From positions 22,397,896-22,461,895 of the forward strand of contig NC_067206.1 in NCBI RefSeq assembly GCF_026262505.1: a stretch of DNA of 64,000 bases, read 5' to 3'. This DNA is from Trichomonas vaginalis G3. Taxonomy: Eukaryota; Parabasalia; Trichomonadida; Trichomonadidae. The position numbers and the translations under genes are program-made. The notes under the pieces are model-generated. The model was given only the letters and a program-made list of their open reading frames with translations. It ran no database searches and was not told the DNA's origin. The stretch's first letter is position 1. Every line of letters starts with the position of its first letter. Below, in pieces: positions 29,684-37,949 of the stretch.

Positions 29684-30141
29684 ATGGTAAAGCGTTATTT
29701 TCCAGTGATAAATAAAACTAGAATAAGATTACCTCAAGAATTCATAAATTCAACGAATAAGAAATTCATTCATGTTATAAATTTTAGTGTTTTCAGAAAA
29801 TATGAGTCAATGTCATATTCATCATCGGTTATATTTCACTTCATTCAAATTTAGTTCAATCAAACCCATATAATGACCATTTCATAAGATTTTCAGATGG
29901 TATTAAAAATGTAATTGATAGATTAAAATATGAACAGATTGACAATATCGAATTTTTGGAATTTTGGTTTAAATATCCTGATGGAAAAAAGATTGAAGTT
30001 AAAGATAAAGCTGATACTATAACAAAAACAATTACAATGACCGATCCAGATAGTGGGGAACAAAAAGAAATAAAACAAACGATAGAAACTGGTGAAAGGT
30101 CAATTATTATTGATTATGATTCAAAGGATTATTATTCATAA
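29684..30141 (+). pseudogene. Maverick small plus-strand gene, broken
   Basis: Coding-like plus-strand sequence ending EFWFKYPDGKKIEVKD...ITMTDPDSGEQKEIKQ...IIIDYDSKDYYS. It appears to have one or two breaks. No family recognised. It runs opposite to its neighbours and its end overlaps the end of the next minus-strand gene by a few bases. Confidence 0.4.
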
Positions 30142-30498
30142 TGTTAATGCTTGAATATTAAATGCCTTAACAAAGAATTTTTCAAGTGATATTTTATATT
30201 CATCAACTATTTTATTATAAATATCATTATATGTTAAATGAAGTTCAGTTGTTGTTCCGTTCTTTGATATCTTAATTGTGCTAATATCCTTTATAGGATT
30301 TATTTTTGCAACTGTTCCGCAGCATGAAACCTCATCATCTATGAAAAATTGAATCTTAACGTCTGAATCTTGAACATCACAAAGAATGGCGATAATGTGA
30401 ATTAATGATTCATAAGGTAAAATAATTAAACCGGATTGATCAATTAAATTTATTATTGAATCATAATTATTAATTATTATATCACGGTAAATTTTCAT
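30136..30498 (-). CDS. Maverick protein of unknown role (120 aa)
   Basis: 120 residues, mixed alpha/beta, one CC pair (DDEVSCCGTVAKINPI). No family recognised. It converges with, and slightly overlaps, the plus-strand gene to its left. Confidence 0.5.
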   Translation of the reverse strand: MKIYRDIIINNYDSIINLIDQSGLIILPYESLIHIIAILCDVQDSDVKIQFFIDDEVSCCGTVAKINPIKDISTIKISKNGTTTELHLTYNDIYNKIVDEYKISLEKFFVKAFNIQALTL

Positions 30499-30515
30499 TA
30501 ATTCAGAATTAATGT

Positions 30516-30851
30516 CTATTTTATATGGCGCATTGCGACTGGAATCGTAGATTCCTGGGTTCTCGATGTTTGATGAAAGAGGCGGGGGTATGTTGGATAA
30601 GTGGGAATTTCAACAGGTTCTTTACCGGGTTCAGATAAAATGATTGGGTCTCCATCTTCTTTATTTTCCTCCTCCTTTTTCGGTAAGTCACGAGTTAATA
30701 AATTTGGTTGAGTTGCTGACCTTGTTAATTCAGGACTAACATTAACTTTAACATTTTGAATAATTCGCGATTTATCATCATTTACGTTATAACCAACCGT
30801 AATCTCTGCTTTTGCGTTAGTGTTCTTTTGACTTGTGAAACGTCTTCTCAT
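30516..30851 (-). CDS. Maverick proline- and charge-rich small protein (111 aa)
   Basis: 111 residues, basic start (MRRRFTSQKN), then low-complexity P/E/K stretches (PKKEEENKEDGDPIILSEPG). Likely disordered; possibly a DNA-condensing or core protein, but no family match. The leader carries the element's T-rich block. Confidence 0.5.
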   Translation of the reverse strand: MRRRFTSQKNTNAKAEITVGYNVNDDKSRIIQNVKVNVSPELTRSATQPNLLTRDLPKKEEENKEDGDPIILSEPGKEPVEIPTYPTYPRLFHQTSRTQESTIPVAMRHIK

Positions 30852-30935
30852 TTATAATTGAATAAAAAAAAGAAAAATATATTTAAAGTTTTATTTAGTT
30901 GTTACGGTAATATCCCAAGGTTCATCCTTGTTTGC

Positions 30936-31835
30936 TTATACTTTCTTTGTAACTGCACCAATTATGTTATTGATATTGCTTTGAGTTTCTTCCAGTCTTA
31001 TTTTATCATTTACAATATCTTTAATCATTTCATTACATGCATTCTTAAAACCATCTGATTTTTCTAATTTACGTCTATCACTTTCTTTAATTAAATCAAA
31101 GTTATAACCTTGTTGAAAATAAAGTGGTTTCTTTATCAATTCCTTGAACGCTTCTGAAAGTGAAGATGAAGAAATTCTTGCCACTTGAATTGGTTTAAAT
31201 TCTGCTTTCATTGCTTCTTTCTGTTCATTGAACACTGGATCGAATAAAGCAACTTTAAAGAATTTCTTAGCTGGAATTTCAGGTCTTAAATTTGCATATT
31301 GACCATCAAACTGATTAACATATCGTGGTAATCCATCCGGTCCCTCTTCAATAGCATTTAATTCTTCATTGAAATAAGAATATGGATTATAACGGTATGA
31401 ATTAATTGGACCATTTTCACCTTCTCCAATGTATTGTTTAACAGCTTTTCCATTTTCATCAAATTGCATAGGATAACGTTCATTATATGCTTTACGTTTA
31501 GGATAATCAGACATAGTTAATTTATAACCATTTATGACTTTAATATTACCTTGACCATCAGTAACGAAAACTTCATTTATACCATCAGGTTTTCCATTTG
31601 GACCCGTAATGTCTGCTTCATGTGCTTCCCAATTTGGTCCATGACGTTTGGCATATGCTTGAGCTTCTGGTAATGTTAAAACGTTTCTCATTTGTTTAAC
31701 ATCTTTTTGAAGACCAGCAACAATATGGACTAATTCTTTCATTCCGTCTGGAACTTTCATAGTTCTATTATATGCACCCTTTTTGTTTGTCCCTTGTTTT
31801 AATGGAACCTGTAGAAGATTTGCTATTTCTGTCAT
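30936..31835 (-). CDS. Maverick protein of unknown role, likely structural (299 aa)
   Basis: 299 residues. A helical N-terminus ([19 protein letters not shown]) leads into a glycine-rich beta segment ([19 protein letters not shown], then [11 protein letters not shown]). A YP/PY-rich middle ([17 protein letters not shown]) and a helical, charged C-terminus follow. There is no membrane span. The gene lies in the block with capsid, ATPase and fibre genes, so a virion or assembly role is likely. I cannot name the family. The gene reads whole and has the element's AT-rich leader. Confidence 0.6.
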   Translation of the reverse strand: MTEIANLLQVPLKQGTNKKGAYNRTMKVPDGMKELVHIVAGLQKDVKQMRNVLTLPEAQAYAKRHGPNWEAHEADITGPNGKPDGINEVFVTDGQGNIKVINGYKLTMSDYPKRKAYNERYPMQFDENGKAVKQYIGEGENGPINSYRYNPYSYFNEELNAIEEGPDGLPRYVNQFDGQYANLRPEIPAKKFFKVALFDPVFNEQKEAMKAEFKPIQVARISSSSLSEAFKELIKKPLYFQQGYNFDLIKESDRRKLEKSDGFKNACNEMIKDIVNDKIRLEETQSNINNIIGAVTKKV

Positions 31836-31869
31836 GTTTAATTATAAATAAAAAATAAAAATTAATTAT

Positions 31870-32695
31870 AAAAAGTTAATCAAATTTAATGGAACCTTTA
31901 TTTAAATCAACTATTATTTTTCCATGTTCACCTAATTGTTGATATTGTGTGTAAAGTTCATTAATGCTCATTGGTAAATTCACTTGATAAAGCATAACGT
32001 TCAACTGTTGACGACTAAACCCACTGAAAATGAAAAGGTTGATAGATTTGATTTAATGTTTGTGCTTAATGCTTTGAAGTATTGAACAGCCATGAAGAAT
32101 GAACACTGAATGTGTCGACATTGAGTTAATAATGATTAAAATATGATTTCTCATTTGTTATTAGTTTTGATTTCACTGCATCATCTAGAAAAATGAGTGA
32201 ATGCAAAAATTCTCTATCAAAATTTGAAATAGAAAGTGTTTCAAATAATTCATCCCTTGTTTATCAATAATTTTATCCTCTAATCCTTGCTTCTTGATTG
32301 TATTATATAATTCTTTATACATTAAAAAGTTTTTTAAATAATCTTCTGCTTCTTCTTGTGATAAATAAATAATTGGAATTTTGATTAAATGCTTTAAAGA
32401 TTCAAATGTATCATCTGAAGGTGAACCTGAACGGTTGATATAAATTAACACATGTGAATAGGGGGAAGTGTTAGCAATAATGATAATTTGTTTTAATATC
32501 GTTAATGTTTTACCTTTATTTGTTTACCAATTGCTGCAGTGATTGAATTTAAGTAACATTCAGAATATGGAATTTTCATTAATTTTTCCTTAGATAGAGC
32601 ATTTCTATTATCACTCAATGCTTCATTAATCATATCATCTATGTAGTATTATATACATCTGTTAATTCTTCAGAATTGAAATCCATTTAATCAAA
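31870..32695 (-). pseudogene. Packaging ATPase remnant (FtsK/HerA, A32-like), broken
   Basis: Minus-strand coding-like stretch just downstream of the capsid gene. A P-loop-like area (near 32510-32550) precedes HVLIYINRSGSPSDDTF and IPIIYLSQEEAEDYL. A hydrophobic FLDDA stretch (near 32180-32200) suits a Walker B. This order and the position next to the capsid gene fit the FtsK/HerA-type packaging ATPase of Polintons. It appears broken about three times. The identification is moderate. Confidence 0.5.
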
Positions 32696-32710
32696 AATAA
32701 ATTTATAATT

Positions 32711-34351
32711 TTAAACATTTCTATTCATCAATATTTCATCATATGAACTTCTATACTGTGGTGGTGTACCTGTTGGATGATATTTCAAACCTTCATCCGG
32801 TGTCCATGTCCAATACGTAGTCCTAGTAAACCAAACCTGAGGAGGATTTGTCACCTTTGAACAGTAAGTGTCATTTTCACCCTGAATGATTGGATAAGCT
32901 TTCACTTGTACTGTAACTTGTGAGTTGAAAGTTTCTAATCCATCAAAGAATATACCCGCTCCATCACGTTGAACTGGAATAGTGCATAAGAATGAAGTTT
33001 GGTCTTTCCATGTTCTAGCTAATGGCGTGCCATTATCATCATTCAGTGGTCTAGTTAATGAGTCCTCGTATTCTTCTGTGCATTCATTCACTCCATCTAA
33101 ATCAGAAGCTTGAAGCATACGTGTAAAGAATATGTCGCCCACTGTGGTCATCGCTTGATCGGGGAAGTTTCTGGAATCTATAGTGACCTGAAGACCTCGA
33201 AGCATTGGATTTTCTAAAACTGTTCTTTGCATTGCATTCTTCGGAAATGTTAACACAACATCTGTAACATTATGAAGAGCGTATGAGAAATCTGAGCTAA
33301 TACCTTCAGGAGTGATGCAACCTCCATTTAGTGAACGAACGTCAATATGTTGAGCTGGAATCATGAATGGATCTTCCTTACTGAATAAACGTGGTATTGC
33401 TTTAACTGATTCTTCAATTAAACCGTATCCTGGTGTAATGCATTTATCCTCTAAAACTTCCATCTTTGTGCATGAAATAATAACGTCATCAACTGTTGCG
33501 TCAGCAGATGTAGCGGCTAAGCTTGTAATTAATTTGGCAGGAAGTCCGATTTGTTGGAATTTGCGATCATATTTATAAACATGATTCATAATCTTTTCAT
33601 AATTTTCATCAGTTATCTTTTCATAAACGTAATTTTGTAAATCAGCAACTCTTAACGGGTCAACCTGACAAAATACTAAAGTATCCCTGAAAACATAATA
33701 TTTAAGAATGATTTCACCAAATGATTTAGGATAATCATCGAACGCCTGAAATGCTAACAAATCATTTACCGGAATAATCATATCAAAAGTGATATCAACT
33801 TCTTCATTTGCTTTCTTGAAAACTTCTGAAGGGTCAATATATTTACCACATACTGAGTTATCATATTTTTGAACATTATTATATAACGAATGAACAAACT
33901 TTTTAACTTTCCTTTCTGATTTTGGTTTATATGTTGCAAATGCGAAAGATTCACGGGCACAATCCATCTGAAGATAACCGGCATCACCTCTTTCGGTTTC
34001 TACTTCTAATTGTTTAAAGCTTTGATTTGATGATTTGTAACCAACGAATAAACGCATGCATTTAAAAGCGGCATCACATGTGAAAGCTTTATTTGAAACT
34101 AGAGTTGCTTTAACTTTGCGTTTAATATATGTGTCACCTAATTGGTTCACATCATGAGCCGGATTTGTAATTCTTAAATGAGTTTGTTTATCATCAAAAT
34201 ATGGAGCATCAGAGTCATAGCATGAACTTTCAAGTTCTCTATAATATCTTCTACCGTCATTCTTTGCGAATATTTCATTTATCTTTTCGAATGAATGAAA
34301 CACATTTCCATTAATCGGTTTAGTGTTTGGCACCAAATAGTTAGTCGTCAT
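32711..34351 (-). CDS. Maverick major capsid protein (double jelly-roll type)
   Basis: 546 residues, whole frame, in the size range of Polinton capsid proteins. Long beta-rich stretches with two similar halves are consistent with a double jelly roll: VKATLVSNKAFTCDAAFKCMRLFVGY in the first half, TDVVLTFPKNAMQRTVLENP and GLQVTIDSRNFPDQAMTTVGD in the second, ending WFTRTTYWTWTPDEGLKYHP. The TFPKN...N.. and ITIDSR-type strands are those I associate with trichomonad Maverick capsid genes. It is the largest gene of the minus-strand block, next to the ATPase remnant. Its AT-rich leader (TTTATTATAAATG type) is shared with other element genes. Confidence 0.8.
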   Translation of the reverse strand: MTTNYLVPNTKPINGNVFHSFEKINEIFAKNDGRRYYRELESSCYDSDAPYFDDKQTHLRITNPAHDVNQLGDTYIKRKVKATLVSNKAFTCDAAFKCMRLFVGYKSSNQSFKQLEVETERGDAGYLQMDCARESFAFATYKPKSERKVKKFVHSLYNNVQKYDNSVCGKYIDPSEVFKKANEEVDITFDMIIPVNDLLAFQAFDDYPKSFGEIILKYYVFRDTLVFCQVDPLRVADLQNYVYEKITDENYEKIMNHVYKYDRKFQQIGLPAKLITSLAATSADATVDDVIISCTKMEVLEDKCITPGYGLIEESVKAIPRLFSKEDPFMIPAQHIDVRSLNGGCITPEGISSDFSYALHNVTDVVLTFPKNAMQRTVLENPMLRGLQVTIDSRNFPDQAMTTVGDIFFTRMLQASDLDGVNECTEEYEDSLTRPLNDDNGTPLARTWKDQTSFLCTIPVQRDGAGIFFDGLETFNSQVTVQVKAYPIIQGENDTYCSKVTNPPQVWFTRTTYWTWTPDEGLKYHPTGTPPQYRSSYDEILMNRNV

Positions 34352-34419
34352 TTATTATAAATAAAAAATCAAAATTAAAAGATGAAAATGAATTTTTAAT
34401 TTTAATGAAATAATCAACT

Positions 34420-34587
34420 ATGGCTGCAGGTATATTTAAGAAACTGTGGGATAAAGTAAAAAGAGGAGCGCATAAAGTTTGGGAAACAATGAAGAAAGGA
34501 GCAAATTGGATATTTAAGAATAAAGAAGCAATTAGTGACGTTGCTGAATCAATAACACCAAAAGCCGCCCCAATAAGAGAAATTTAA
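34420..34587 (+). CDS. Maverick amphipathic small protein, plus-strand copy (55 aa)
   Basis: 55 residues starting MAAGIFKKLWDKVKRG, basic and amphipathic with W residues spaced along one helix face. Its start closely resembles the minus-strand gene at 34658-34894. Small amphipathic virion proteins that disturb membranes (adenovirus pVI-like) are known in related capsid-bearing elements; the role here is inferred. Confidence 0.5.
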   Translation: MAAGIFKKLWDKVKRGAHKVWETMKKGANWIFKNKEAISDVAESITPKAAPIREI

Positions 34588-34657
34588 ATAAAGGAGAAAA
34601 AGTTTATCAAAGACTACAACCGATACTAAGATAAAAATAATATTTATTTTTTTTCCA

Positions 34658-34894
34658 CTATCTACCTCCTATTTTATTAAGTATTCCTTCAGCTATTCCA
34701 CCAATTGCGTTACCTGCTTGTGCTCCCATCGCCGGATTACCTGCTTTAGTACCTAATACTCCACCTATGATAGTTCCTGCCGTTTTCGCTACTGGTGCCA
34801 AAAAGTTTGCAATGGGTTTAATAACCTTTTTATAAACCCAACCCGCAGCTTTCTTAATTCCTTCCCATAATTTTTTAAAGAATCCTGCAGCCAT
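34658..34894 (-). CDS. Maverick amphipathic/glycine-rich small protein (78 aa)
   Basis: 78 residues. MAAGFFKKLWEGIKKAAGWV is a strongly amphipathic basic helix; the second half is a Gly/Ala-rich hydrophobic segment (TAGTIIGGVLGTKAG...AIGGIAEGILNKIGG) that could insert into membranes. It fits a virion membrane-active peptide. It pairs tail to tail with the related 55-residue plus-strand gene. Confidence 0.65.
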   Translation of the reverse strand: MAAGFFKKLWEGIKKAAGWVYKKVIKPIANFLAPVAKTAGTIIGGVLGTKAGNPAMGAQAGNAIGGIAEGILNKIGGR

Positions 34895-34960
34895 TTCTGA
34901 TTTAATATTAATTAAAAAATATATTTCATCACTTATATTCTAATTTTTATTTAATGATAA

Positions 34961-35329
34961 ATGAAACCAATTTTAAAAATAAATGAAACAGAGGAGGAAG
35001 AAATAAATGAAAGTGAAAATGTTCAACAAAAAATAAACGTTGTTAAACCAATTACTGAAACAAAAATTTTTTCATCTGTTGAAGAATTTAATGACTATTA
35101 TGCTAATAATAAAAAATTATTTGAAGAATTGACAACATGTAAATTGAATAAAATGTTTAAAGTTGATGGATTCAAAATTTCAAAAATAAAAGGAGTGGTT
35201 AGTTTGAAATCTATTCCTCAATCAAGAATCACCTCATTAATGAAAATAGATGATTTAACAAAAAGAATAGAAATTATTGAAGAAAGAATGAATCAAATAA
35301 TTGATTTCATAAATTCAAATAATCATTAA
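34961..35329 (+). CDS. Maverick acidic/coiled-coil protein (122 aa)
   Basis: 122 residues: acidic N-terminus (ETEEEEINESE), a compact middle (FSSVEEFNDYYANNKKLFEEL) and a C-terminal coiled coil (DDLTKRIEIIEERMNQIIDFI). No family recognised. The leader has the element's TTATTTAATGATAAATG block. Confidence 0.6.
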   Translation: MKPILKINETEEEEINESENVQQKINVVKPITETKIFSSVEEFNDYYANNKKLFEELTTCKLNKMFKVDGFKISKIKGVVSLKSIPQSRITSLMKIDDLTKRIEIIEERMNQIIDFINSNNH

Positions 35330-35414
35330 TTTCTTAAAGTTCAATGTTGATTCTGAGACATGAATTTTTAAAGTTTATTTTTTTATTTTTTATTTCATTA
35401 TGGTAGTGAATCTT

Positions 35415-35795
35415 TTATTCATGAAAATAATTATTTCTAATTTCTTTTACTCTCTCGTACATACTAGATTTGAAGAATTCAGAACTTTTACCATAATCTC
35501 CTAAATGTTTTCTTATCTTATTGGTTTTCCATTCATTATATGAAACTGTATAAACTTTATCTTTATCTTTGCATCTTTCATCACTTCCAATATATTTATA
35601 TTTCAATTTTGATTTATTGGTTTCATATTCATTAACGTTTAATAATTCACAATCTTCCTTTTTAAATAAATGTTTTATGTATTCAGGATTAACAATTCTA
35701 TAATATTGCTTCCCTTTAAATCTTTGAATATAAACAGGAACACCATCCTCTAAAATTCGATAATCTATTTTATCTGGTTTTACTTGTTGGGTCAT
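35415..35795 (-). CDS. Maverick protein of unknown role, last gene (126 aa)
   Basis: 126 residues, K/Y-rich, mixed alpha/beta (PVYIQRFKGKQYYRIVNPEY; DKVYTVSYNEWKTNKIRKHL). No family recognised. The leader TTTATTTTTTTATTCTTACATAAATG-type block is almost the same as that of the polymerase gene at the other side of the element. Confidence 0.6.
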   Translation of the reverse strand: MTQQVKPDKIDYRILEDGVPVYIQRFKGKQYYRIVNPEYIKHLFKKEDCELLNVNEYETNKSKLKYKYIGSDERCKDKDKVYTVSYNEWKTNKIRKHLGDYGKSSEFFKSSMYERVKEIRNNYFHE

Positions 35796-35834
35796 TTATG
35801 TAAGAATAAAAAAATAAATTATTTTAAAAATAAC

Positions 35835-35928
35835 TTTAATTTTAAAATGATTTATAAATATATTTTAATGCATCGTCTATATATAGATGTAACAAAAAAA
35901 GTCACAAAACCCATCCTATCCTACTACT
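35835..35928 (-). repeat. Maverick terminal inverted repeat, right
   Basis: Reverse complement of 16482-16575, ending CCATCCTATCCTACTACT. Confidence 0.92.
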
Positions 35929-35934
35929 ATTGTC
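35929..35934. repeat. Target site duplication, right (ATTGTC)
   Basis: The same six bases as at 16476-16481, directly outside the right terminal repeat. Confidence 0.9.
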
Positions 35935-36664
35935 ATATCAATTTTTTATAGGTTAATCTGATAATTTAAGACTCATTAATTTATTCTCTCGCATTTTTGG
36001 GCCATTATTTTACTTATTAACTACAAGAAGTTCAGCATTTCGAAGTGATTTATGAGATTAATTCATATATTTTGAACATGATATCTCATAGGATAAAGAA
36101 TAAAATTAACTGCTTAGAATCGAATTTTGAATATGATTTATTATTGAAATTATTTGATCATTGAATTTTCGGCGATTTAAATGTATCAATCCACAGTACA
36201 ATATAACTAAAATTGATATATGATATTAGTTTAAAAACGATTAAAAATTGCAACCGAAAATGGTCAAAAATAAGTCACGAAAATATGAAATTTAGATAGC
36301 TTATTTGATTTAATTAAAGACGACAAAAAAGTGCAGCAAGCTTCGCTGCGCGCCGATATAAGCTGATAATGAAGAGTCAATACTATTTAAAATGTAAGCA
36401 AATGCTATTTTTAGAATAAATACTAATTCTTCGTGTATATATATATATGGTAATTATATCAAATGGTGGTATCCTCAATCAGAGATAAATTGGTGGGATA
36501 ATGAATGGTGTAAGTCCAAAACTATTATTAGATATTTATTTACAGCAATCTTCAGTAGGAAGAAATATCATGCTGTTAAAATATGATTTTCAATCTAAAA
36601 TTTATACTTTTCCTATGTTATGTCAGGGGCGCCAAGCGACTTAAAAATGTCGGAAAAGTGTAAC
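35935..36664. other. Spacer between Maverick and beta-helix gene B
   Basis: AT-rich host flank without a convincing gene. It holds a short GC-richer patch (GCAGCAAGCTTCGCTGC, a small hairpin near 36335). Confidence 0.5.
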
Positions 36665-36737
36665 TCTCGGGTATATATGATTATTTTTGCTTTTAATGCC
36701 GAACAGCATTTGAATCAAAAATAATCGTAGGTCCGAG
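36665..36737. other. Long imperfect hairpin downstream of beta-helix gene B
   Basis: GATTATTTTTG...AATGC (from 36679) pairs with GCATT...CAAAAATAATC (to 36726), about 17 of 21 bases, and CTCGG/CCGAG extend the stem outward. It lies about 40 bases past the stop codon of the minus-strand gene B, so it could act in 3'-end formation, or be a small palindromic repeat. Confidence 0.45.
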
Positions 36738-36777
36738 AATTTTAATATTTCTAATGAGAAAAGAATGAAATATTAGA

Positions 36778-37782
36778 TTATGAAGAGTTAGAAATGTTTA
36801 CTAAAGTTTGTAAAAAAAGAGAAAGTTTATTAACTTTGGAAATACTTTTTTTGATAATTGCAAATTCTGCTTGGCAAATATCAGTTGAAAAATGAATCAA
36901 TTTGTTAATAAATAGTTCTCTTGTATTAGTAGGTACTACAGTATTATATTTAAATGTTGATGAAATCGAATTGTCAATGTAACAACTATCAACTGTTAAT
37001 TGATCTTCACTGTTATATATCAAATATGAACCTTGAGGAACAGTGTTGTTAATAAAAGAACAACTTTTTACAGTAAGAGAATTACTCCAATGGCAAATAA
37101 TTCCACCTTGATATAATGATGTTGCTATGGTATTATTTATAATATTACATGAATCAATCAAAGAGTTATAGTAAATACTTAGAATAAATTGATTTGTTGC
37201 TAAATTATTAACAACAGTTGTATAGTTATATTTTGTTGTGTAAATAACATTATGTCTTTTAATCCAACCAGCAGGTGACCACTGAGTTTTGCTTGATGAG
37301 AAATTTGTTGATGAAACTACGATATTACCATCTTCTGCATAAATAGAACTATAACCAACTTCTTTTCCTACATCGAAAAGGGAACTTTCAATAAAAAAGT
37401 TTAAGTTATCTGTGTCAACATATGTATATGAAAATTGGCCTTCTTTTTGACTTTGACATTTTGTACAACAGAACTTTCGTTGAACAATTGAACTATTACT
37501 ACCAATTTTGAAGTAAATGCAACTTCCTTCTGATGTTGAAGTGCAATTACTAAAAGAACACCGATTATGTAGAAATAGTGAGTTTTCAATTGGATCAAAG
37601 TTGATAACTCGGTCGTTATCATCATAAAAATTGCACTCGTCTAAGTAATATTGACCTTGACCTGCTGATAGATTACAGTTTTGGCAATATTTGGTTGGAT
37701 CTCCTGTTAGTCCACTGTTGAAGTAGAATTTCCAAACATCGTCATCTTCTGGAGAAGATGACTTTTTTGCATTTTCATGCAA
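36778..37782 (-). CDS. Beta-helix surface-type protein (family member B)
   Basis: An open frame of about 334 residues, but the codon at 37780-37782 is TTG, not ATG. The homologous frame runs on upstream (QNLRLFYSLHENAKK) to a TGA without meeting an ATG. After the acidic SSSPEDDDVWKFYF start come repeated short strands rich in N, S, T and C: TKYCQNC, YYLDECNFYDD, CSFSNCTSTSEGSCIYFK, RKFCCTKCQSQ, SLFDVGKE, NNLATNQFILSIYYN, VKSCSFINNTVPQGSYLIY. This is a right-handed beta-helix pattern of trichomonad surface-protein families. No signal peptide or membrane span is seen, so either an upstream exon is missing or it is a non-coding relic. It is more diverged than the copies to its right. Confidence 0.55.
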   Translation of the reverse strand: MHENAKKSSSPEDDDVWKFYFNSGLTGDPTKYCQNCNLSAGQGQYYLDECNFYDDNDRVINFDPIENSLFLHNRCSFSNCTSTSEGSCIYFKIGSNSSIVQRKFCCTKCQSQKEGQFSYTYVDTDNLNFFIESSLFDVGKEVGYSSIYAEDGNIVVSSTNFSSSKTQWSPAGWIKRHNVIYTTKYNYTTVVNNLATNQFILSIYYNSLIDSCNIINNTIATSLYQGGIICHWSNSLTVKSCSFINNTVPQGSYLIYNSEDQLTVDSCYIDNSISSTFKYNTVVPTNTRELFINKLIHFSTDICQAEFAIIKKSISKVNKLSLFLQTLVNISNSS

Positions 37783-37949
37783 AGAATAAAATAACCTTAA
37801 ATTTTGAAAATTCTTTCAAAATATTAAAGAATCTCGTTCCTTGAAAAATAATTCTTCCAATAAGCACTGTTGAGGATAAAATTCAAGAGAAGTGGAATAA
37901 ACTTAAAAAAATTGATAAAATTATCATAAAGGAATATAAAAATAGGTTT

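Larger units (their letters stand above)
16482..35928. mobile_element. Maverick/Polinton element, 19.4 kb, recent, largely whole
   Basis: The element is bounded by identical terminal inverted repeats of about 94 bp (starting AGTAGTAGGATAGG) and flanked by a perfect 6-bp target duplication ATTGTC. It encodes a family-B polymerase, a retroviral-type integrase, a major capsid protein, a packaging-ATPase remnant and a fibre-like protein, the gene set that defines Polintons, plus an unusual primase/helicase block. The identical repeats and clean duplication mean a young insertion. It is not fully whole: about seven breaks are spread over the primase/helicase, ATPase, fibre-shaft and one small gene, while the polymerase, integrase and capsid frames are open. 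The left part is coded mainly on the plus strand, the right part mainly on the minus strand. Confidence 0.95.
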
